From: Adiantum capillus-veneris
Lineage: Eukaryota; Streptophyta; Polypodiopsida; Polypodiales; Pteridaceae
Length of the DNA stretch: 64,000 nucleotides
NCBI GenBank assembly: GCA_014529385.2
Contig: CM043959.1
Span: 3,377,358-3,441,357 of the forward strand
Direction of reading: 5' to 3'
Numbering within the stretch: position 1 is the first letter of the stretch; each line of letters begins with the position of its first letter. The notes under the pieces are model-generated. The model made no database searches. It was not told the origin of the DNA and saw nothing but the letters and a program-made list of their open reading frames with translations. This document shows positions 30,203 through 41,286 of the stretch, in pieces. Both the position numbers and the translations under genes were made by a program.

Positions 30203-30289
30203 GAAGGGTTGTCCCTCTCGTCAAACGACTCGTGGCAAAAGTGTTGCCTAGAGATCTCCTAGCAGCCGAGAAGTGTCCTACCCCATGGG

Positions 30290-30475
30290 TCGGCTGCGGG
30301 GTAGGAACGGGAGGAGAAGTGGAAGCAGGGGGACTAGAGGAGTGGGGGGGCAGGGAACGGCAGAAGGAGAGGGGCCAGGCAGGGAGGAGGTGGAGGGGGA
30401 GGGGCGGAGGAAAACTCAGGGGGAGGAGGGGGGGCTATCGAAGGTGAGGCTGAGGTGGAGGGTGGAGGTGGGACC
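30290..30475 (+). repeat. G-rich purine tract
   Basis: Many runs of three to seven G on the plus strand (for example GGGGGGGCAGGGAACGG at about 30345). G-quadruplex formation is plausible. The open frames through it are compositional. Confidence 0.6.
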
Positions 30476-30555
30476 TCGTCCTGCTGAAGATTGGTGAGAT
30501 CTAGATATAATGCCTAAGTAAATGTGAACTGAATGAGATTCTAGTGCATCAAGAT

Positions 30556-30729
30556 CATAGTAACAGGGAATGGCCGTTTTCAGGTCTCCGTTCCCCGTTC
30601 CCATTCCAAGTTGCCGTTCCGAATCCCCGTTCCGTGTTTCAAACGTGAGTACTCGTAACAGGGAATGGCATTTTGTTCCACGTTCCCATTCTGCGTTCCC
30701 GTTCCGGTTTCCCGTTCCTGGTAACTATG
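30556..30729. mobile_element. GTTCC-type hAT MITE (174 bp) with perfect 8-bp target duplication
   Basis: Left end CATAGTAACAGGGAA and right end (inward) CATAGTTACCAGGAA match at 12 of 15 bases. The target duplication ATCAAGAT is at 30548-30555 and 30730-30737. The inside is nearly all CGTTCC/GTTCCC units in two clusters. Its two ends match the 5' end at 12495 and the 3' end at 1862 of the hAT whose halves lie in this window, so that element could supply its transposase. No coding capacity. Confidence 0.93.
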
Positions 30730-30737
30730 ATCAAGAT

Positions 30738-30870
30738 GTCTATCTGGATGAGAAGACAGGATACTGTTGTGAGTGCATCAAGAGTTCCGGAAGGATGAGA
30801 TGGCTACATAGTGATCTAGGTGCATCAAGAGTTCTGGATGGAATGAGATGGCTAGATTGAATGATCGAAA
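30738..30870 (+). repeat. Degenerate ~45-bp minisatellite
   Basis: Copies of GTGCATCAAGAGTTC followed by GGATGAGATGGCTA occur at 30774, 30820 and, split by the MITE, around 30544. The MITE inserted in one unit. Confidence 0.6.
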
Positions 30871-31258
30871 ACACGGTGTTCAGTGTAAACTAAGTGTGTG
30901 GCTTGTGAATTGCATACTATGTGGATGTCCTGTCTTGAGAGGATGGTCATGGTCATGGTTTTCTTGATTGAAATGTGAAATGAAAGGATATGAATCTGAT
31001 AATAACAAGATTTAGTAGATCAAGACATCCGTGAAAAGTCAGTATGGTCTAGATGTGATTGCTAAATGGTTACAATGATCAGGATATGTATCTGAGACCT
31101 TTGCGAGAAATGTGATTGATGTCTTTGTAGAAGTAGTGGTTTGGTGGAGTTTGGTGCATGGGTACATAGAGTCAGTGTCTACTGAGGAAAGTTTTTGTCC
31201 TTTGGCTGTTTTTGCAGGCGTAATCAAGGGCGATTGCAATTCTTTAAAGAGGGGAGAA
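30871..31258 (+). other. 3' region, hairpin and polypurine tract of a lost gypsy
   Basis: GTAATC-AAGGGC-GATTGC (31220-31237, approximate edges) pairs over 6 positions with one G-U. It is followed by TTTAAAGAGGGGAGAA and then the LTR at 31259. Coding sequence of the element is not recognisable upstream. Confidence 0.55.
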
Positions 31259-31797
31259 TGCCACAAAGTGATGACGTGGCATGACCAATTGAAAGAGAAA
31301 TAGCCGAGTAGACAAGAGAAACTGAATTTTACCAACTTGAAGAACTTACAACAGAGCACAGGCCGTGGGACCTAAAACCCTAAAAAACCAAAGTTGGAAC
31401 CTCGAAGCTGATTTTCGTAAAATGTGCCGACATGTTGATGTGGCAGATCGTACGGATGCTGACGTGGCAAGGTTGTACGGATTTTTTGCGTTTTGCACTA
31501 ATTGTGCCACGTGGCATGCTATACAGATTTCCACAATTTCTGTTAGCTTTTGAAAGCAGATGCTTTTGGGGTTTAGTGCTTTTGCATTGATTGCTTTTGG
31601 GGCTCTACTTTTGGGCATCCTTTGTAATGTTTATAAGGACCCTTGGGGCCTCACTCAACAGAGCATCTCGACGTAGAGTCTGAGAGCATAGGACCCTTGG
31701 GAGTTGTACTTTGTTGTGAGCAATAATAAAGAAATACCGAAAGGAGCGCTAGTCTTGGGGCCAGTGCTTTTGGGTGTGGAATTTTGTCGTGCCGTGT

Positions 31798-31852
<55 letters not shown>

Positions 31853-31926
31853 AAGTTCAGTGATTTTGAAGTTTATGTTTGTGTGTTGCTATTGATTTCT
31901 CAGTTGGAGTGTCAAAGCCTCTAACA
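31259..31926 (+). repeat. 3' LTR, family A (A5)
   Basis: It starts TGCCACAAAGTGATGACGTGG and ends CCTCTAACA. The U3 contains TGACGTGG at about 31267 and 31459. The core AATAATAAAGAAATACCGAA lies at 31722-31741. A (CT)n tract lies at 31801-31848. It is followed by copia sequence, not by a primer-binding site. Confidence 0.8.
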
Positions 31927-31939
31927 CTACTTATGTCCA

Positions 31940-33718
31940 CTATGAGTTGTAGAGAGGCTAGTAAAGTTATGGCATCTCAAGTGAATTGCCCAATGAGCAA
32001 CAATGTTGCTTTGACATTTGATGGTGTACAAGGTTCTATTCTCAAAGAAGAGATTAGGAGAAAGACCAAGGGTGAAAGATTAGAAGAAAGTCATAAATAA
32101 GAAGAATAATGCAAACAATAGAGGCAAGAACTGTAAGAGCAGGGATAAGTCCCAGGATGTTACATGCTATCAATGTGGACACAAAGGGCATAAAAAGCCC
32201 GATTGCAGGTACTACAAGCAGGACCTTGAAATAAAGAAGCGGCAGGGAAAGAAAAAGAAGGATTCTAGTGATGCTAAAAGTGATGATCATGACTCTTCTT
32301 CAAGGAAGTTGCAAAGGCAAATGTTGCTTCGAGTGTTGCCATTGAAGAAATTGTTGATACGGATGATGCACTTGTTGTTGACTCATGCCTTTATGATGAT
32401 AGTGTGACAATGGCTAGTGATATGTATATCACAAAACCAGAGGTAATTGATGCATTACTTTCAGGACAAGATGGTTTGTCACAATCATGGATAGTAGACA
32501 GTGGTGCCTCGTTTCATGTTACTCTATCTTTAAAGTCTTTTGCTTCATACACTACAGGTAGTCTGGATAAAGTTTGCAATAACCATGCATGTGAGATTGA
32601 GGGCGTTGGCACTATACACTTGCGCTTGAAAATGCTCAAGAGTTTATTTTGCATGATGTAAGGTATGTACCTGGCATCGTTGGGCCACTAGATGTAAAGG
32701 GTTATCACACTATGTTTGGTGGTGGCTCTTCAAAAGTTCTTAAAGGCTCTATGCTGATTGTAAAGGATAGTAAGAAGGGAACTCTTTATTATTTGCATTG
32801 CAAGGCATTACCTGGCAAGTTTTTGGTTGTGGATGAAGTTCATTCTCACAAGGAGCTTTGGCACAAAAGGCTTGGCCATATGAGTGAAAAAGGGCTTGAT
32901 GTTCTCTCCTCTTTGGAGAAGTTTGATGTAAAAGGCCATGGCCTTGATTTTTGTAATGATTGTATCTATGGAAAGCAAGTGAAGTTCTCTTATTCCTCTA
33001 TCGCTCACAAATTGCATGTTCTTGATTTAATACATTATGATGTTTGCACTATGCTTGTGAATTCACATGGAGGCGCACGGTACTTGGTGTCTTTTATTGA
33101 TGATCACAATAGAAAGCCATGGGTGTTATGTGCTAAAAAGTAAAAGTGATGTACTTGACTCATTCAAAAAGTTTCATGCATTTGTGACCACACAAAAGGG
33201 CTTTAAGTTAAAAGCTATCACGGCGGATAATGGAGGAGAGTATGTATCATGTGAGTTTAATAGTTTTTGTGGATTGTATGGTATTAAGCGGGAATTGATA
33301 GCCCCTTATAATCCATCATCTAATGGTGTGGCTGAAAGATATAATCGCACAATTTGTGAGAGAGTGAGATGTATGTTGTCCGCGGCTAATCTTCCTTAAG
33401 AGTTTTGGGGAGAGGCTCTTAAAACTGCAGTTCATGTGCACAATCGCTCTCCGAATCGTGCGTTAGATAATGGCATCCCTGAAGATATTTGGTCTGGCAA
33501 ACCGGCTTCATATGACCGTTTACGAGTCTTTGGTTGCGATGCATTTGTGCATGTACCTGTTGATCAGAGGATCAAACTTGACATGAAATCTATCAAGGGC
33601 ATCTTCATGGGATATGGAGATGAGGGAGAGATGGGTTACCGAGTTTGGATACCTCAGTACAGGAAGATAATATGCAGTCGAGATGTAGTTTTCAATGAGG
33701 TTAAATTGTTGAAAGCGT
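31940..33718 (+). pseudogene. Ty1/copia gag-protease-integrase remnant
   Basis: Frames in order: gag end (ALTFDGVQGSILKEEIRRKT, 32010-32090), a CCHC knuckle (CYQCGHKGHKKPDC, about 32168-32210), protease (QSWIVDSGASFHV, 32480), the pre-integrase H-C region (ELWHKRLGHMSEKGLD, DFCNDCIYGKQ) and the integrase core. The core has HYDV instead of the usual HSD, then FIDDHNRK, ITADNGGEYVS and APYNPSSNGVAERYNR. It ends at DVVFNEVKLLKAF near 33718. Several frameshifts and stops are present; RT, RNase H and LTRs are absent. Gag lacks its N-terminal part. Confidence 0.85.
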
Positions 33719-33892
33719 TTTGCGAAAATCCCTACAGCCTGCCATGTCATCATGTCAGCGCAAATTGCGAATGTGCGTATAGCCTGCTAGGTCAGTGCGA
33801 TTTGCGGAAATTTTCCTTGCCTACCATGTCAGCAACTGCATGCCATTTCTTTTGAAATCCTTGTGTCCCTCCTGGGCCCCATCGAACGGATC
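33719..33892 (-). repeat. LTR family A fragment, inverted
   Basis: It contains GCGCAAATTGCGAA and GCGATTTGCGGAAA with CATGTCAGC between, as in reverse family A U3 repeats. It joins the copia remnant directly. Confidence 0.5.
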
Positions 33893-34955
33893 TCCATAAG
33901 TTGGGACAATGTAACGAGCACTTGGCAGCTGCTAACCTTAATTGTTGGTTTCTTTTCGATGATTTTGAAGTCACAAATGCCTGGACATTGTGTGGCCAGT
34001 GTAAAAAGGCCGATGGTTGAGAGTTTCACCCGCAGACAGGAAGGCCTTGTCGCCACGAGTTGGTCGGGCAGACTGATATTGGAATCCGAGCAATAAAAGG
34101 GTGTCTAGGCTCAGTTCAAAGTCTATAGGCCCCCCTCCCTACACGTATAAGTCGGTGGGTACTAGGAAATTAACTCGAGGCATAGCAGACACTTGGCAGC
34201 ACCAGAGGCTTCAGAAAGTCAAACTCAGCTACCTCAGCCAAGAATTGGCACAAAAAGCAATTTGGGGCTGCGTCTCTCTCTCGCTGTGTGGGTTCATGCC
34301 TGATTGCCGAGGCAAGAGCCTCTTGCACAGATACTGGATTAGCTAGTTGCTAATCCCCCGCAGGTACATGTGAATTTGGAGAGATTTCACATGAGAAATC
34401 TCGTCCGATTCAAAGAGCAAGTAGCCCTACAAGTATGGGAGCTCGAGGACTTGCTACCGATGCAACCCGCTCGCGGAACTGAGCTCAAAACAGGGAAATA
34501 CAGCCTGCTGTGTATTTTTGCAGGTTTGGGTTTCGGCCCTAAACGGTCCCTAATACCCCCAGGAGGTCCGGGGACTTGAGGGGACCACTGTGTGGGTGAT
34601 CTGGCGCATGTTCAGGGCAGAAAACTGAGAATTCAGCGTGCTGCAGATTCTCGCCACGTTTTGTAAAGTGTCAGTATGCGCCCGGAAAGTCACTTATTGC
34701 GTGGGGATACTGTCTGTGAAGCATCCTAGTGCAGTTATGCTGCCGAAATCGGGCTAGAACAGGTCATTTTCAGCCCGGGTTATGTGGCACAACTCGTAGG
34801 AAATCGCAGGTTTTATTCCCTTTTTTATAAGAATATAGAAATACTGAAAGGGGCGCCAGTTTTTGGGGCCAACAGGTTGTCGGCGTCTGCTTGGTAGCGC
34901 TCTAGCTTCCTAGCCGTGTGTGTTCGAAGTGTTAATTCCAGTTGCAGGTGTTGTT
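33893..34955 (+). repeat. LTR of family L2, diverged
   Basis: Similar in order to 5890-7391: TGGACATTGTGTGGCCAGTG near the start, GATTAGCTAGTTGCTAATCC in the middle, and GAAATACTGAAAGGGGCGCC at 34838-34857. No coding region follows. Confidence 0.6.
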
Positions 34956-35100
34956 TGCAAAGTTTCTCTATGTACTAAAGTCTAAAGAAAAGTTTCGGGT
35001 GAGAGCCAAAGTCTACCGACGTATGGGCCTGTTTCAGCCAACTTATAAAAAAAGTCATTTTATCCATCAACTAGACATGCCACATCATCACTTTGTGGCA
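34956..35100 (-). repeat. LTR family A start, inverted fragment
   Basis: 35075-35100 (ATGCCACATCATCACTTTGTGGCA) is the reverse complement of the first bases of the LTR at 31259, with one change. The rest is unassigned. Confidence 0.4.
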
Positions 35101-35588
35101 AGTTGTGGGCATCTGTGGGAGGACGTGTGTCATACATCCTGACCCAACGGTTCTTGAGACAGGCCATTGGTGACTTTGGGCTTGGGAGAGTTGCTCTCTA
35201 GCATGAGTACAGTGGGACCCGGGAGAGTGGTTCTGGCGGGACCCCTTCTCTGCAATTGATCACCCTTGGACCCCCTTTTTCCAATACACAGTTGGCTTGG
35301 GGCGTCACATACTAGCAGCACGGCGAGAGGCTCCTCCTGCTGCAACACTACAGTGGTAGGAGGAGGGTCTCACAGATGAGTTCTTTTTAGGTTTTTGGGA
35401 GCGGTTGTGGGACTCCAAGCAGTCGAGGAGAGTTACTATATTCGAGTGGCTAGTTGCACACAGAGCTACAGCGGTTGGAGCCGGCTAGTACATAGTGGCT
35501 TCTCGACAGTCTCTGCAGCTTGTGGACATCCTTTGGATAGTCAACGTCATTGTTTGTGGGACTGCCCCATGGCACAAAAGGTTTGGCT
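35101..35588 (+). pseudogene. LINE C-terminal zinc-binding remnant (zf-RVT type)
   Basis: 35395-35588 contains SAACGHPLDSQRHCLWDCPM then AQKVW, the C-H-C zinc pattern found at the end of plant L1-type LINE proteins. The upstream part lacks a clean frame. The LTR at 35589-36859 splits it; sequence resumes at 36860. Confidence 0.5.
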
Positions 35589-36859
35589 TGTCAGGTGCAG
35601 CATTTTGAAATGGTGAAGATCTAGTTTTACACTTCCAAAGATCCTTCAACTTCTTTCCTTGCATTAGTGAATGTTCTGTGCTTGAATGTTCTGGTTGAGA
35701 GAATGCAATAGAGATAGATGTGTAGAGGGAGAGAAAGAGAGAGAAGAAGAGAGAGACACCCGATGGGGTCCCGACCAACCTCTCAACGGCCCCCCACACC
35801 GTTACCGATGTGGTATTTGCTTTAGATTGTTTAAATGAAATGTATACACAACGCAATACCTCAATGCAGACTCTACTGACTCGATGACGACAAATCACCA
35901 TGGTAACTCCTCAAGAAGAGGCACCTCCGGGGTTGATTTGATGCACCTTGGATCCTTCTCGATGTGGGATTGCGGATGGCCACCAAGGGTAGATATGGGG
36001 CTGATTTGCACTCGCGATGTGAGAGGAATGAAGGGCTCAATGCTGGCTGCAAAAACGCAGATCCGCGACGAAAAACGTAGCAGATCTCTCGCATAAAGGA
36101 AGGCTGAAAACGCAGATCTCGATGACGGCGACGATGGGCAGCAATGTGAGCACTCGATGCCAACGAAGGAATGGCCGAGGGGAGAGCTCGATGGGGTGCC
36201 GAAGTACCGGACAGCAACAGGGACTACACAAAGACAGAGTCGAGCCATGTTCTGGCGATGGAATGGGCTGGGAACTTAAAACGCTGGCTGATCTGCTGCT
36301 GCAGGCTACAGGCGCTAGGGCCAAAAATGCTGGTAGTTTTCTGGTGCTCCTACAATCTGCAACCTTACTTGAGAATGGGAGCTCTCCTGCTCCCTTTATA
36401 GGTTATCAATTAATTTATGCTTGGGTAGGGCAATTGTCCACCAGCTTTTCCAACAAATAAATCATAAAATGATTTATTTTAAAAATAGGTCCAGGGGGGT
36501 CCAGATCTGGGTGCAACTGTCACACATCCACCCACCCGGGAATCCGATCGACGCGCGGTCTGGCACGTCCGATTCCTCTAACCTAGAACTACATGCTCGG
36601 CATGCCAGATGCCTACCGTAGTGTAATAACATCTGCCAAAACACGTAAACAAATCATTTATGCAAGAGGGTTCCAAAACTGGAAAAACCTAATCTAATGG
36701 ATTTGTTCGAACATGCAGGTCCTACGAACAGGCTCACAAAATTGCCGGTACTAATCCTCCTAGGATTCTAGACATCCATATCTAGGAAGAAGGGGAAAAC
36801 TGGCTCTAGAAGTCAATGAAGCATGTCCACGTGGCACACAGAGCCATGTGCACATGACA
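35589..36859 (-). repeat. Solo LTR, family D, with perfect 5-bp target duplication
   Basis: On the minus strand it starts TGTCATGTGCACATGG and ends GCACCTGACA. TGGCT flanks it on both sides (35584-35588 and 36860-36864). It is about 1.27 kb and similar in reverse to 38474-39954. No internal region exists, as expected after recombination between two LTRs. Confidence 0.85.
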
Positions 36860-37400
36860 TGGCTTTGAGTTCTTCGGCTGATGCTCGACAATACACTTGG
36901 GGTGCTGTAGCTTGGTCCACTCTCACGGGCCCTGCGTTTCACTTTGAGTTGGCTTCGACCAGCAGGATGATAGTGATCCAGGGGTCGACCTACACTCCAG
37001 CTTGTGACAGAGCTTACCCCCCAAGAGTGGTGCAATGAGAGAGAGGTGTGTTGGGAGCTCATCTGTGACCTGACACTCTGGTTCATTTAATGGGCCGGCT
37101 GCTTCTGCATCTTCGAGGCTCGCCCTGTCCCACCGGCAGAGACTGTTCGAGACTTTTGGTTGGAGCTGATTCACTCTCTCAAAGGTCAATTTAAGAGACT
37201 ACAGGGCAACTCTGACCGCATGAGGGTGCGCACAGAGGAGTTTCTGCGACGCTGGCACCTGGGGCCCCTTCTTCACCAGCTCTTGGCCGATGGCATTCCC
37301 CTAGTTGGGATGGATTCATTGTGAAATTTTTCATCTCCTTCTGTGAGCCCTTAAAAAGAGCCTTTACTCTATATGATGAATGTTGCATGGACTAAGCATG
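36860..37400 (+). pseudogene. Continuation of the LINE C-terminus, unclassified frame
   Basis: 37085-37323 is open for about 76 codons (CFCIFEARPVPPAETVRDFW, then LELIHSLKGQFKRLQG, EEFLRRWHLGPLLHQLLADG). It may be the last domain of the interrupted LINE. I do not recognise the domain. Confidence 0.35.
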
Positions 37401-37403
37401 ACT

Positions 37404-38125
37404 TGTCATTATCTTGTAAAGAGGAATTGGGTGCAACGGAAGATTTACATGACAGCACAGTGAGAGAGAAGGCACTGCATGTCGGGTCCCAACCACCCTC
37501 GAGGGCCCCCGGGCCCCCTTGCTATGTCGCTAGAGCAAGTTCTTGCTTTAATTACTTACACAAATGTTAATACAATGGCTAAATGCTGAATACTGATTGC
37601 TCCATGCCAATGATCTGCAAAAATGCTAGATAATGTGCTGATGCAAAAACGCCACGACTAAGCTGATGCAAAAATGCTGGTTGATCTGGTGCAAAAATGT
37701 TGGCAAATCTGATGCAAAAGTGTTTGCTGATCTGATGGAAAAGCGCTAGCGCTGATTTGCTGATGCTGGCAATGGAAATAGGGATGGATGCTAAGGGAAA
37801 ACGCTGGGATACTAGGTACTAATCTTCTGATCTTTTGATGCTCCCAATGGGGACCAAGGTGTTGCTTATTCTTTCGCGATTTGTCCCACCTATTTTTTAT
37901 AAATGTCATGTCAAGGTCATTTATTAATGACTTAAGTGACTGTTCATATGCCTATATGCTTAAGTGACTCTACAGTGCAAGTGAGGTAATGCAACTATGA
38001 CCTGTCCGATCATGCATGTCCTAGAGGCTCCCAAAGTGCCAAGGTGGATCCTAAGCTGTCTGAGACCGACGCTAAAGTGTAGCAGTAGCTTGTCCACGTG
38101 GCTTTAATGCAATGCGCATGTGACA
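37404..38125 (-). repeat. LTR family E
   Basis: On the minus strand it starts TGTCACATGCGCATTGC and CCACGTGGACAAGC follows, as in families C and D. The inside has repeated GATGCAAAAATGCTGG units (37610-37760). The left edge is uncertain (37404 or 37414). The right flank is LINE RT. Confidence 0.6.
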
Positions 38126-38400
38126 GAGGGCTTGCTGAAACTGTTACCCAAACAAGCGCTCTGTGAACAGTTCTCTCATTTGCGGCTGATCGCTCTTATG
38201 CCGGTCATATACAAAATATTGGCTAAGACGATTGTTCATCGCGTCAAGGAGCCTCTTCTTGTGGGTATCCATCCGGCTCAGTATGGCTTCATCCTTTGTC
38301 GCCAAATCATGGATAATTTGGCTAATGTCTTAATTGGATTGGAATATGCCAAATATACCCAACAAGATGTACTCGTGTGGGTGACTATTATGGGCCTATA
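38126..38400 (+). pseudogene. L1-type LINE reverse transcriptase fragment
   Basis: It reads GLLKLLPKQ, then LRLIALMPVIYKILAKTIVH and IHPAQYGFILCRQIMDNLAN, with the end of the finger/palm region (LEYAKYTQQDVLV). In plant L1 RTs the first block usually reads RPISL; here it is LRLIAL. The catalytic DD box is not reached. Confidence 0.7.
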
Positions 38401-38877
38401 CCTTGCACTTTCCTTCAAGGGTGAATCTGGGCTTATCCTGGATTCATCTAGGTATATATAAGATGTACTCGTGTGTCACGTGCACATGCCACGTGGACAC
38501 GCTTCATCGACTTCCAGAGACAGTTTTGGATAAGTCCATTAGATTGGGTTTTCCAGTTTTGGAACCCTCTTGCATAAATGGTTTGTACACGCGTTTTGAC
38601 AGATGTTATTACACTACGGTGGGCATCTAGGATGACATGCATGCCATGGGTCTATACCTTGCACTTTCCTTCAAGGGTGAATCTGGGCTTATCTTGGATT
38701 CGTCTAGGTATATATAAGATGTACGCCTATGTCAGGTGGACATGCTTTATCGACTTCCAGAGACAGTTTTGGATAAGTCCATTAGATTGGGTTTTCCAGT
38801 TTTGGAACCCTCTTGCATATATGGTTTGTACACGCGTTTTGACAGATGTTATTACACTACGGTTGGCATGCCGTGCA
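38389..38877 (+). repeat. Tandem duplication of ~245 bp across an LTR boundary
   Basis: Copy 1 (38389-38632) and copy 2 (38645-38877) both contain CTATACCTTGCACTTTCCTT, GGTATATATAAGATGTAC and GACTTCCAGAGACAGTTTTG. The unit includes flank plus the first ~155 bp of a family D LTR. Confidence 0.85.
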
Positions 38878-39954
38878 TGTAGTTATAGATTAGAGGAATC
38901 CCCGCGTCGAACGGATTCCCGGGTGGACAGATGTGCGAAGTTTCACCCAAACTTACACCCCTGACCTAACTTGTTAATAAATCAATTTATTGATTTATTT
39001 GTTGGGTCTGGTGGACAATTTGCCCTACCTAGGCCCTAATAAATTTATAAGGCCTATTCCTCACCTATAAAGGATGCCATAAACCAGCATTTGTGGCAGA
39101 TGAAGGGAGCGCTAGCAGAGAGAGCACAATCAGCCCCTGTCCTTTTTGCTCTTTAGCATCAGCCTAGTGTTTTTGCAGTTGAAGGCCAGCGTTTGCTTAT
39201 TTCAGCCATGGCAATCCCTTCCCAGTAGCAAATTAGCCAGCGTTTTCATTTACAACCTCTTTCCGTCACGGAGAAGTGTTGGATTGGCAAGCGATAGCCT
39301 CTACAGATGCGGTCCGGTACTTCGGCAGCTTATTGAGTTCTCCCCTCGGCCATTTCCTTGCCGGCATCAATTTCTCCATTGTTGTCCATCGTCGCCGTCA
39401 TCGAGATCTACGTTTTCAGCCCTGCTTTACGCGAAAGATCTGTTGGATTTTGTGTGCGTTTTTGCAGCCAGCTTTCAGTCCTTCATTCCTCTCATATTGG
39501 GAGCGGAATTCAGCCCGAAATCTTCACCTTGGTGGCCATCTGCAATCCCACATCGAGAAGGATCCAAAGTGCATCAAATCAACTTAGAGGTGCCTCGTTT
39601 TAGGGAGCTACCGCGGCGATAGTCATCATTCGAGTTAGTAGAGTCTGCACTTGAGGAATTGCATTGTGTGTACATTCCATTTACGCAATCTAAAGCAAAT
39701 ACCACATCGGCAACGGTGTGGGGGGTCCTTGAGAGGGTTAGTTGGGAGAACTTGGGACCCCATTGGGTGTCGCTCTCCTCTTCTCTCTCTTTCTCTCTCC
39801 CTCTACACATCTCTATTGCATTCTCTCATTCCCTCTAAAGTAAAAGGAACCATCATTCAAGCCAAAAGCAATCATCAACGCAAGGAAAAGAAGTGAAGGA
39901 TTAGTGGAAGTTAAAACCTAGATCTTTACCATTTCAATTCTACTACACTTGTCA
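38474..39954 (+). repeat. 5' LTR, family D
   Basis: It begins TGTCACGTGCACATGCCACG and ends CTACACTTGTCA, next to a primer-binding site. Its start is duplicated (see 38389-38877), so its real length is about 1.23 kb. A pyrimidine-rich stretch lies at 39775-39820. Confidence 0.75.
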
Positions 39955-39955
39955 T

Positions 39956-39971
39956 TGGTATCGAAGCTTTG
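39956..39971 (+). promoter_or_regulatory. Primer-binding site, variant
   Basis: TGGTATCGAAGCTTTG differs from the iMet site TGGTATCAGAGC after the first seven bases (one base missing or changed). Position relative to the LTR supports it. Confidence 0.55.
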
Positions 39972-40251
39972 AAGATTTTGCACTAATCTACTAATCCCCG
40001 AAAAAAATTTTGCTCTCTTGTGTTTTTGGTTGTGTTGGCAGCCCTTCTATGTATACTCCTCGCTTCTCTTTGGACGGTAGGGCTACCATTGCGTGTAAGA
40101 CCATGTGCCTTGAGCGTCGAAAAATAGCAACCAATTGTATACCGAGCGTTGCATGCAGGGTGCAGAGACAAGGGGGTAGATAGTCTCTCAAAGATTAGTC
40201 TGTGACCTTCCTTGAACCAAGAGCGGATATCCTTGCATGGTCAAGACTCGT
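39972..40251 (+). other. Leader of family D element, cut by the next insertion
   Basis: No clear coding signal. It ends where a family C LTR begins. Confidence 0.4.
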
Positions 40252-41285
40252 TGTCACGTGACACATCCAACCCTATGTGTCCGTGGACAAGCTACTTCGA
40301 TAACAAGGGTTCCGTCAATCCAATCAGTCTAGATTAGAAGTTATATGGCACTTTTGTGAGTCTATTCGTACACCGTGCATGCCCAGTCACTTAGTGTAGA
40401 TGCATATCCTCCGGTTGCACACAGCATGATCATAAGCATTCCCATCAAAATCCATTAGAATTAGTCAGGGGAATTTTCCAGTGATTTTAGCCTATTTTAC
40501 CTATTTTTGACATTTTTCACTTATTAATTTAAGTGACTTTTGTTGGAAAGTAGGTAGGGCAAATTGGGTAAGATAATATATAAGCAAACCAAGCTTAGCA
40601 CTATTTGGCAGATGAGCAAGGAGAACAACAGGCTTCGGCGACAGGTTCCCTCTCTCTCAGCAAGACTCCCCAAGTGTCTTGGCGATTTCCTCTTGCAGGC
40701 ATCCCTAGCGTTTTTCCTCACCATCGCCAACAGCCATTTCCCTTGGCGTTTTTCAACAAACCCCATATCGCCATAGCATCTTGCATCTAGTGTTTCCAGA
40801 GCCATCATCGCCCACTGTTCCTTGGCGTTTTCAACACCAACCCGCAGCAGAAGGGCAGCGTTTTCAGCAGCAGAATTCAGCGTTTTCCATCAGCTTTGGA
40901 CAGCAGATAAAGACCTTCAATTTTCAGCCCTAGTGTCGGCCTCGTCATCTCCGTCGTCGTCGTCGACATAGTCTAGACTTGCATCAGTCACATGCATCAT
41001 CATTGTACCACTTTGTGCAATCAATAGTAGACCACTCTCGTCGACGAGAGTGGGGCCTTCGGAGGAGGGTTTTACAACAGTCTCTGGTGTCGTATTCTCT
41101 TCTCTCTCTATCTCTCAGTCTCATACACTTGCACGCACAGTATTCACTCACTTTGTTCGTGATCATAGCACTCTCTCATTAAGAACGGAAGGCTCTACCT
41201 TCCTTAAGAACAAAAAAGGAACCTTGAGCACATTATGGAGCACTCATCTTGAGAAAGAACAACATTCATTCCCCTGCACCTTACA
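40252..41285 (+). repeat. 5' LTR, family C
   Basis: It begins with the palindrome TGTCACGTGACA and ends CTGCACCTTACA. It is about 1.03 kb. It shows a TATATAAG-type box (40578), AGCGTTTT units, a GTCGTCGTCG run at 40950 and an AACGGAAGGCT segment near its end. Confidence 0.88.
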
Positions 41286-41286
41286 T

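Noticed and set aside
30175-30497. Gly/Arg-rich frames over the G-rich tract
   Set aside because: Composition of the purine tract alone explains them.
35873-36324. Overlapping frames of 70-117 codons inside the family D LTR, and similar ones at 39146-39622 and 50013-50327
   Set aside because: They lie in LTR sequence, in both orientations, and are not conserved as proteins between the copies.
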